Shown: piece after piece, positions 14,463-20,239 of the stretch
How the letters are laid out: every line of letters begins with the position of its first letter
Position numbering within the stretch: position 1 is the stretch's first letter
NCBI GenBank assembly: GCA_902806375.1
Contig: CADCWK010000339.1
Coordinates: 1 to 20,239, forward strand
Length of the DNA stretch: 20,239 nt
Source: an uncultured Thermomicrobiales bacterium
Lineage (GTDB): Bacteria; Chloroflexota; Chloroflexia; Thermomicrobiales; UBA6265
Direction of reading: 5' to 3'
Notes under the pieces: model-generated
Told to the model about the DNA's origin: nothing
Seen by the model: the letters and a program-made list of their open reading frames with translations, nothing else
The model's database searches: none
Position numbers and translations under genes: made by a program

Positions 14463-15629
14463 GTGGTCGACAACCCGCTCTGGGTCGCGCTCATCGTGGG
14501 CGGCGTGCTGATGTTCGTCACGCTGACCGGCATGGCCTACATGACGTGGTTCGAGCGCAAGGTCCTGGCGCGGTTCCAGGACCGCCTCGGCCCGACCCGG
14601 ACCGGCCCGTTCGGGCTGATGCAGCCGCTCGCCGACGCCGTCAAGCTGCTCGGCAAGGAGGACCTCGTCCCGGCCGCCGCCGACCGGGTCGTCTTCCTGC
14701 TCGCCCCGATCGTGATCTTCGTGACCGCCATCGTCGGGGTCTCCGTGATCCCGTTCGGCGGCGCGATCAGCATCTTCGGCTTCGAGCTCAACCTGTTCGC
14801 CGCTGATGTCAACGTCGGGGCGCTGGTCATCCTCGCGCTGGGGTCGGTCGGCGTCTACGGCATCGTCCTCGGCGCCTTCGCCTCGGCCAACCGCTTCTCC
14901 CTGCTGGGCGGGTTGCGGGCCGCCGCCCAGGTCATCTCCTATGAGGTGGTGCTGGGGCTGTCGCTGGTCGGCATCTTCATGCTGGCCGGCAGCCTCAGCC
15001 TGCGGGAGATCCTCGTCGCCCAGCAGGACGACCTCATCTTCAACCTGTTCGGGCTGTCCATCTCGCTGCCGAACTGGTACATCCTGTCCCAGCCGATCGC
15101 CTTCGTCGTCTACCTCATCGCCGCCGTCGCCGAGACCAACCGGGCGCCGTTCGACCTGCCCGAGGCCGAGTCGGAACTCGTCGCCGGGTTCCACACGGAG
15201 TACTCCGGCTTCCGGTTCTCGCTGTACTTCCTCGGCGAGTACATCAACATGATCGTGATCTCGCTGTTCGCCAGCACCCTGTTCCTCGGCGGGACCGACG
15301 GGCCGGGGGCGGCCAGTGTCTGGGGGCTCGGGGTCGTCTACCTGCTCGCCAAGACGGTGATGTTCCTGTTCTTCTACCTCTGGCTCCGGGCCACCCTGCC
15401 GCGCTTCCGCTTCGACCAGTTGATGGGCATCGCCTGGAAGGTGCTCCTGCCGGTCGCCCTGCTCAACATCCTGTTCACGGCCTTCGTCCGGCTGATCGCC
15501 AACGACGAGATCACCATCCCGGCGTGGGTCTGGATCGTCGCGGCGGTCGTGCTTGCCGGGGTGCTCGTGCTGACGTCGCTGAATGACCGGGCCAACCGGC
15601 CCCGACCGTCGGCGCAGGCCGGCGACTAG
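14463..15629 (+). CDS. nuoH: NADH-quinone oxidoreductase subunit H (complex I membrane arm)
   Basis: The 388-residue multi-pass membrane protein is the complex I subunit that links the peripheral arm to the membrane arm and lines the quinone channel. Signatures are WFERKVLARFQDRLGP (29-44), GPFGLMQPLADAVKLLGKE (48-66), and the highly conserved AETNRAPFDLPEAESELVAG (223-242) with FHTEYSG after it. These loops are specific to true complex I rather than hydrogenase-type relatives. The protein is longer than many NuoH (about 325 in E. coli), mainly through a loop around 180-206 and a short hydrophilic tail. The GTG start is supported by AGGGGA 5 nt upstream. It is first in the cluster, 21 nt before nuoJ; nuoI, usually next, is missing. 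Confidence 0.97.
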   Translation: MVDNPLWVALIVGGVLMFVTLTGMAYMTWFERKVLARFQDRLGPTRTGPFGLMQPLADAVKLLGKEDLVPAAADRVVFLLAPIVIFVTAIVGVSVIPFGGAISIFGFELNLFAADVNVGALVILALGSVGVYGIVLGAFASANRFSLLGGLRAAAQVISYEVVLGLSLVGIFMLAGSLSLREILVAQQDDLIFNLFGLSISLPNWYILSQPIAFVVYLIAAVAETNRAPFDLPEAESELVAGFHTEYSGFRFSLYFLGEYINMIVISLFASTLFLGGTDGPGAASVWGLGVVYLLAKTVMFLFFYLWLRATLPRFRFDQLMGIAWKVLLPVALLNILFTAFVRLIANDEITIPAWVWIVAAVVLAGVLVLTSLNDRANRPRPSAQAGD

Positions 15630-15650
15630 AGCCGGGAGGGCTTTCACGGC

Positions 15651-16412
15651 ATGGAGTGGGCTAGCGTCGCGTTCTATCTCATCGCCACCGTCTGCGTGCT
15701 GTCGGCCGCCGGCGTGGTCATCGCCCGGAGTGCGGTCCACTCGGCGATCTTCCTGATCCTCTGCTTCCTCAACATCGCCGCGACCTTCGTCATGCTCGGG
15801 GCCGAGTTCCTCGCCGTCGTCCAGGTGATCGTCTACACCGGCGCGATCCTGGTCCTCGTCCTGTTCGTGCTGATGCTCGTCGACGAGGACCAGTTGCCGG
15901 ACTTCCACACCGGCCAGCCGATCCAGCGCATCTCCGGGCTGATCCTCGGGCTCATCCTGCTGCTGGAGATCGGTGCGGCGATCACCGCCCGCTCGATCCA
16001 GGGGGCGACCGGCGGCGCGACACCCGAGAACGTCGCGGCCGTCGGCGGCAACACCCAGGCGCTGGGACGGGTGCTCTACGACGACAACCTCCTCGCCTTC
16101 ATCGTCGTCTCGCTGGTCCTGACCGTCGCCGTGATCGGGGCGATCGTCCTCGCCCTGCCGGACCGCCGGGTCGGGATCAACCAGCGGCGTGGGACGGGCA
16201 CGATCAACCTCGGCCACCCGGTCGGGACGGACGGCATCCCGCTGGCCCTGCCGGCGGTCCGGGGTGAGTCGCCGATCGCCGCCGCGACGCCGGGCGACCT
16301 GCGTCCGGTCGCCGGCGAGCGCCAGATCATCATGGTCCGCGACCCGGACGCCTACACCGAGGTCGGGCAGCATGACGCGGCGCCGGACAACCGGCCGCTG
16401 ATCAAGCGGTAG
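15651..16412 (+). CDS. nuoJ: NADH-quinone oxidoreductase subunit J (complex I membrane arm)
   Basis: The first 170 residues match NuoJ: five membrane helices, with the signature AEFLAVVQVIVYTGAILVLV (51-70) and FVLML following, which includes the pi-bulge helix important for coupling. The helix at about 146-170 ends the membrane part. Residues 171-253 form a hydrophilic tail of about 80 residues, rich in Gly, Pro, Asp and Arg, absent from the 184-residue E. coli protein; I do not recognise a domain in it. GGGAGGG is 10 nt before the ATG. nuoK starts 13 nt after the stop, so the genes are surely co-transcribed. Confidence 0.95.
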   Translation: MEWASVAFYLIATVCVLSAAGVVIARSAVHSAIFLILCFLNIAATFVMLGAEFLAVVQVIVYTGAILVLVLFVLMLVDEDQLPDFHTGQPIQRISGLILGLILLLEIGAAITARSIQGATGGATPENVAAVGGNTQALGRVLYDDNLLAFIVVSLVLTVAVIGAIVLALPDRRVGINQRRGTGTINLGHPVGTDGIPLALPAVRGESPIAAATPGDLRPVAGERQIIMVRDPDAYTEVGQHDAAPDNRPLIKR

Positions 16413-16425
16413 GGAGGGGAAGACC

Positions 16426-16734
16426 ATGCTCGACGTCGGACTCGACCACTTCCTGTTCCTGAGCGCGATCCTGTTCATCATCGGGATGATGGGCGTGCTG
16501 ATCCGTCGCAACCTGATCGTCATCTTCATGTGCGTCGAACTGATGACCAACGCCGTCAACCTGTCGCTGGTCGCGTTCGCCTGGAACCTGAACAGCATCG
16601 ACGGCCAGGCCTTCGCGCTGTTCATCATCGCCGTCGCCGCGGCCGAGGCGGTCGTCGGACTGGCGATCATCATCGCCCTCAGCCGCCGGGCCCACACGAT
16701 CAACGTCGACGAGGTCAGGACGCTGCGCAACTAG
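16426..16734 (+). CDS. nuoK: NADH-quinone oxidoreductase subunit K (complex I membrane arm)
   Basis: The 102-residue protein is the usual NuoK size, with three membrane helices. The two buried glutamates of the proton path are present: Glu38 in MCVELMTNAVNL and Glu74 in AAAEAVVGLAI, equivalent to Glu36 and Glu72 of E. coli NuoK. A strong GGGAGGGGA lies just before the ATG, overlapping the nuoJ stop codon region. It forms part of the proton-translocating membrane arm with NuoJ, L and M. Confidence 0.97.
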   Translation: MLDVGLDHFLFLSAILFIIGMMGVLIRRNLIVIFMCVELMTNAVNLSLVAFAWNLNSIDGQAFALFIIAVAAAEAVVGLAIIIALSRRAHTINVDEVRTLRN

Positions 16735-16738
16735 AGGT

Positions 16739-16767
16739 CGGGCCGGCGCGCCGAACGCGCCGGCCCG
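16739..16767 (+). terminator. Perfect GC hairpin in the nuoK-nuoL gap
   Basis: CGGGCCGGCGCG (16739-16750) and CGCGCCGGCCCG (16756-16767) form a perfect 12-bp stem with a 5-nt loop, 4 nt after nuoK. No T tract follows. Because nuoL lies downstream in the same direction it is more likely a processing, stability or partial-termination element than a full stop. Confidence 0.5.
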
Positions 16768-16882
16768 TCCCGTGTCCGATCCCTGCGCGGGCCGAAGCGT
16801 GAAATCCGTAACGATCCTGACCTGTCTCGGCTACACTCCGACCGTTTGTGCGTCACGGCCGACCGACAAGGAAAGCGACCAG

Positions 16883-18916
16883 ATGGCCGATCTGCTGTTC
16901 CTGATCCCGTTGATCCCGCTCGTCGCCTCGGCGGTCGTCCTGCTGTTCGGGCGGACGGTGCTCGGGGACCGGTCGGCGATCCTGTCGACGGCGGCGGTCG
17001 CCGTGTCGTGGCTGCTCTCGGTCGTCGTCGCGGTCGACATCTACCGCAGCGAGGAGGCGATCGCCCAGACGCTCTTCCGCTGGATCCCCTCGGGCGACTT
17101 CGACGTCCGCGTCAACCTCTACGCCGACCAGCTCACGGCCGTGATGCTGCTGGTCGTCTCGACGGTCGGCCTGCTCGTCCACGTCTACTCCATCGGCTAC
17201 ATGCGAGGCGACCCGGGTCTGTACCGGTTCTTCGCTTACCTGCCGCTGTTCGTCTTCTCGATGCTGATGCTCGTCCTCGCCGACAACTTCCTCGTCATGT
17301 ACGTCTTCTGGGAGGCGGTCGGCCTCTGCTCGTACCTGCTGATCAGCTACTACTTCCGGCGGCGGTCGGCCAACAACGCCGCCAAGAAGGCGTTCATCGT
17401 CAACCGCGTCGGGGACCTCGGCTTCGGCCTGGGCATCATGTTCGTCTTCTGGACGTTCGGCACGGTGAACTTCTTCGGTGAGACCGGGGTCTTCGAGCGG
17501 GTCGGCGAGGCCGGGTCGACGACGATCACCGTGATCGCGCTGCTGCTGTTCCTCGGGGCGATGGGCAAGAGCGCCCAGTTCCCGCTCCACACCTGGTTGC
17601 CGGACGCGATGGAAGGTCCGACGCCGGTCTCGGCCCTGATCCACGCCGCCACGATGGTCACCGCCGGGATCTACCTCGTCGCCCGGGCGCAGTCGATCTT
17701 CCTCGCCTCCGAGACCGCGATGCTGATCGTCGCCAGCATCGGCGCCTTCACCGCCTTCATGGCGGCGACGATCGCCCTGACGCAGAACGACATCAAGCGC
17801 GTCGTCGCGTACTCCACGCTCAGTCAGCTCGGCTACATGACCCTCGCGCTCGGGACCGGCGCCTGGATGGCGGCGATCTTCCACCTCGTCACCCACGCCT
17901 TCTTCAAGGGGCTGCTGTTCCTCGGGGCCGGCTCGGTCATCCACGGGATGCATGACCAGCAGGACATCCGCGCGATGGGCGGCCTGAAGAAGTACATGCC
18001 GGTGACGTACTGGACCTTCCTCGCGGCGGCGCTGGCCAACGCCGGCATCATCCCGCTGGCCGGGTACTGGTCCAAGGACGAGATCATCCTCGGCGCCTGG
18101 ATCAGCGACTACCAGCCGATCGGCCAGATCGTCAGCATCGTCGCGATCGTCTCGGCCTTCCTGACCGCGCTGTACATGTTCCGGCTGGTCTTCGTCGTCT
18201 TCCATGGCCGGGAGCGGTTCGACCCCGCCGTCGTCCACCCCCACGAGTCTCCCCGGGTCATGACCCTGCCGCTGGTCGCGCTGGCGATCCCCACCGTCCT
18301 GATCGGCTTCATCGGCGCCCCGCCGGAGCACGGCCTCTACCACCGCTTCGTCGAGCCGGTCTTCTACGACGTCGAGGCTGAGGAAGCCGAAGCCGCGACG
18401 TACGTCGTCGCGCAGGAGGGCGACCCGGCCCCGGCCGGTGAGGCGGCTACCGCCGCCGACGCGGCTGGGGGCGACCACAGCGATGGCGCCTACCTGCCGC
18501 ACGAACCGTCGACCGCCCAAATCGTCAGCTTCGGGGTGATCTCGACCGTGGCGGCCGTCGGCGGCCTGGTCCTCGCCTGGCTGATCTACTTCCGCGGCGC
18601 GATCAGCCCCGTCGAACTCGGCCAGCGGTTCCGGCGGCTGTACGACATCAGCTACCACAAGTGGTACTTCGACGAGCTCTACGACGGGCTGATCGTCCGG
18701 CCCCTGCGCTCGTCGGCGATCTTCCTCTGGCGGGTGGTCGACATCGACGTGATCGACGCGATGGTGAACGGCGTCGCCGGCGGGCTGGCCGCGGTCAGCC
18801 AGCGGCTCCGGCAGGTCCAGACCGGCCTCGTCGCCAACTACGCCCTCGCGATCGCCCTCGGCATGGTCGTCCTGGTCGGCGTCTACCTGACCGCCTTCAG
18901 CAGTCTCTTCCGGTAG
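16883..18916 (+). CDS. nuoL: NADH-quinone oxidoreductase subunit L (proton-pumping, complex I)
   Basis: The 677-residue antiporter-like subunit pumps protons at the distal end of the membrane arm. Key residues fall at the E. coli positions: Glu144 in FWEAVGLCSYLLI and Lys229 in GAMGKSAQFPLHTWLPDAMEGPTPVSALIHAATM, with DIKRVVAYSTLSQLGYM following. The C-terminal part (about 545-677) includes the long lateral helix region. A hydrophilic Ala/Glu/Asp-rich segment (about 495-540) precedes it and is probably a loop. The ATG at 16883 is preferred, with AAGGAA 9 nt upstream; the frame is open further left to 16772 but that sequence is not NuoL-like. The 148-nt gap after nuoK holds a hairpin. Confidence 0.97.
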   Translation: MADLLFLIPLIPLVASAVVLLFGRTVLGDRSAILSTAAVAVSWLLSVVVAVDIYRSEEAIAQTLFRWIPSGDFDVRVNLYADQLTAVMLLVVSTVGLLVHVYSIGYMRGDPGLYRFFAYLPLFVFSMLMLVLADNFLVMYVFWEAVGLCSYLLISYYFRRRSANNAAKKAFIVNRVGDLGFGLGIMFVFWTFGTVNFFGETGVFERVGEAGSTTITVIALLLFLGAMGKSAQFPLHTWLPDAMEGPTPVSALIHAATMVTAGIYLVARAQSIFLASETAMLIVASIGAFTAFMAATIALTQNDIKRVVAYSTLSQLGYMTLALGTGAWMAAIFHLVTHAFFKGLLFLGAGSVIHGMHDQQDIRAMGGLKKYMPVTYWTFLAAALANAGIIPLAGYWSKDEIILGAWISDYQPIGQIVSIVAIVSAFLTALYMFRLVFVVFHGRERFDPAVVHPHESPRVMTLPLVALAIPTVLIGFIGAPPEHGLYHRFVEPVFYDVEAEEAEAATYVVAQEGDPAPAGEAATAADAAGGDHSDGAYLPHEPSTAQIVSFGVISTVAAVGGLVLAWLIYFRGAISPVELGQRFRRLYDISYHKWYFDELYDGLIVRPLRSSAIFLWRVVDIDVIDAMVNGVAGGLAAVSQRLRQVQTGLVANYALAIALGMVVLVGVYLTAFSSLFR

Positions 18917-18937
18917 CAGAGCGGGGATACCCAAGAC

Positions 18938-20239
18938 ATGGACAGCTTTCCGCTCCTCAGCCTGATCGTCTTCGTGCCGACCATCGCGGCGCTCCTGATC
19001 TTCCTGCTGCCCAGCCTCCGGCCGGAGCAGACCCGGCTGGTCGCGGTCGGCGCGGCGGCGGTCACCTTCGTCCTGTCGCTGGTCATGCTGTTCGGGTTCG
19101 ACCGCAACGGCGACTTCCAGTTCACCGAGACGATCGAGTGGCTGCCGTCGCTGGGCGTCAGCTATGCCCTCGGCGTCGACGGGATCGCTGTGATCCTCGT
19201 CCTGTTGACGACGCTGATCACGCTGCTGGCCGTCGGCTGGTCCTGGGACGACGTCGGGACCCGCCACCGCGAATACTTCGTCTCGCTGCTGCTGCTGGAG
19301 ACCGGCATCCTCGGCGTCTTCGTCTCGCTGGACCTGTTCGTCTTCTACATCTTCTGGGAGATCATGCTGATCCCGACCGCCCTCCTGATCGGGATCTGGG
19401 GCGGTTACCGACGGGTCTACGCGTCGCTGAAGTTCTTCCTCTACACGCTGTTCAGCTCGCTGCTGATGCTGGCCGGGATCGTCGCGACGTACCAGTCGTA
19501 CTTCAACGAGACCGGCATCCGGACCCTGAACATCCTCGAGCTCCAGAACGGGACCTACGGGACGACCTTCCAGAACTGGGCCTTCGCCGCGTTCTTCATC
19601 GCCTTCGCGGTCAAGGTGCCGATCTGGCCGTTCCACACCTGGCAGGCCGACGCCTACCAGGCCGCGCCGACCGCCTCGGTCGTGATGCTCTCCGCGGTGA
19701 TGTCGAAGATGGGCGTCTACGGCCTGATCCGCTACAACCTGCCGCTGTTCGAACAGGGCTCGGAGTGGTGGGCGCCGGCGGTGATCGTCCTCTCGATCGT
19801 CGGCATCCTCTACGGCGCCCTCGTCGCGCTGGTCCAGACGGACATGAAGCGGCTGCTCGCCTTCTCGTCGCTCAGCCACATGGGGTTCGCGACGCTGGGC
19901 CTGTTCGTCTTCAACACGCAGGGCTTCCAGGGCTCGCTGCTCGTGATGGTCGCCCACGGGATCAACTCGGCCGCGCTGTTCCTGCTCGTCGGTGTGCTCG
20001 CCCGGCGGGCCGGCACGACCGAGATCCGCGCCTACAGTGGGGTCGCCTCGCGGCTGCCGGCCTACGGCGGCTATTTCACCCTGTTCATGTTCGCCAGCAT
20101 CGGGCTACCCGGTCTTTCGGCGTTCATCGGCGAATTCCTCGTCGCGCTCGGGACGTGGGACTACAACCCGTGGGCGGCGACCTTCACCTTCGCGGTCGTC
20201 GTCTTCTCCGCCTGGTACATGCTCTGGATGTTCCAGCGG
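18938..20239 (+). CDS. nuoM: NADH-quinone oxidoreductase subunit M, 3' end outside the window
   Basis: The frame starts at ATG 18938, 21 nt after nuoL, and stays open for 434 codons to the window edge. It is the second antiporter-like subunit, conserved with NuoL. Functional residues are Glu141 in FYIFWEIMLIP, Lys226 in FAVKVPIWPFHTWQADAY, and Lys257 in VMLSAVMSKMGVYGL, matching E. coli Glu144, Lys234 and Lys265. TDMKRLLAFSSLSHMG and the GLPGLSAFIGEFL helix are also typical. About 60-100 residues at the C terminus should be missing compared with the usual ~500. GGGGA about 10 nt upstream is the likely ribosome binding site. nuoN probably follows outside. Confidence 0.97.
   Translation, partial: MDSFPLLSLIVFVPTIAALLIFLLPSLRPEQTRLVAVGAAAVTFVLSLVMLFGFDRNGDFQFTETIEWLPSLGVSYALGVDGIAVILVLLTTLITLLAVGWSWDDVGTRHREYFVSLLLLETGILGVFVSLDLFVFYIFWEIMLIPTALLIGIWGGYRRVYASLKFFLYTLFSSLLMLAGIVATYQSYFNETGIRTLNILELQNGTYGTTFQNWAFAAFFIAFAVKVPIWPFHTWQADAYQAAPTASVVMLSAVMSKMGVYGLIRYNLPLFEQGSEWWAPAVIVLSIVGILYGALVALVQTDMKRLLAFSSLSHMGFATLGLFVFNTQGFQGSLLVMVAHGINSAALFLLVGVLARRAGTTEIRAYSGVASRLPAYGGYFTLFMFASIGLPGLSAFIGEFLVALGTWDYNPWAATFTFAVVVFSAWYMLWMFQR

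Noticed and set aside
14160..16730. 856-codon minus-strand open frame opposite nuoH, nuoJ and nuoK
   Set aside because: Low-complexity Asp/Glu/Arg/Gln composition; it mirrors hydrophobic codons of the real membrane proteins on the plus strand.
16853..19957. 1034-codon minus-strand open frame opposite nuoL and nuoM
   Set aside because: Same shadow effect; highly charged, no motif, and opposite two well-conserved subunits.

Overview
The window reads as chromosomal DNA from a very GC-rich bacterium, most likely a member of the Chloroflexota close to the Thermomicrobia/Sphaerobacter group. That placement is an inference. It rests on base composition, frequent GTG starts, Ala/Thr/Pro linkers such as TPGATP and TPVATTP in exported proteins, and a secreted L,D-transpeptidase carrying the PETGHS...FGNP surface repeat that I associate with this phylum. 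No phage, insertion sequence, CRISPR array, tRNA or rRNA is recognisable.

Bases 1-3304 (+ strand) are housekeeping: the 3' end of a vitamin K epoxide reductase-like membrane oxidoreductase, a stand-alone CinA C-terminal domain (nicotinamide-nucleotide amidase, pncC), an M16 zinc protease of the YmxG/mitochondrial processing peptidase type, and nadC. Two of these four are NAD-metabolism genes. Bases 3305-4973 hold a self-contained unit: a promoter with 17-bp spacing, a ~240-nt structured leader, an exported L,D-transpeptidase and a terminator.

Bases 5384-11413 are on the minus strand. A promoter at about 11400 drives an oligopeptide/dipeptide-type ABC importer: a Tat-exported substrate-binding protein, then two permeases, with no ATPase genes. 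A 22-bp perfect inverted repeat sits just upstream of the binding-protein gene, and a 13-bp perfect hairpin separates it from the permeases. Downstream on the same strand is an exported alpha/beta-hydrolase (S33/TAP-like) that looks dead: a frameshift, probably an in-frame stop, and loss of the expected catalytic Asp. A 17-bp identical sequence flanks this broken gene on both sides.

Bases 11593-12495 (+) encode a secreted protein with an HIHSGSC motif and a C-terminal tail of 24-bp tandem DNA repeats, closed by a large hairpin terminator. Bases 12988-14273 encode an S41 protease-like protein without a signal peptide, followed by a terminator.

Bases 14463-20239 (+) are the membrane arm of respiratory complex I in the order nuoH-J-K-L-M, with nuoM running off the end. 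nuoI, usual between H and J, is absent and no peripheral-arm gene precedes nuoH, so the hydrophilic subunits must be encoded elsewhere.

No clear new multi-gene system is visible. The best leads are the broken hydrolase and its flanking repeat, the split nuo cluster, the double surface-repeat L,D-transpeptidase with its long leader, and the repeat-tailed secreted protein.
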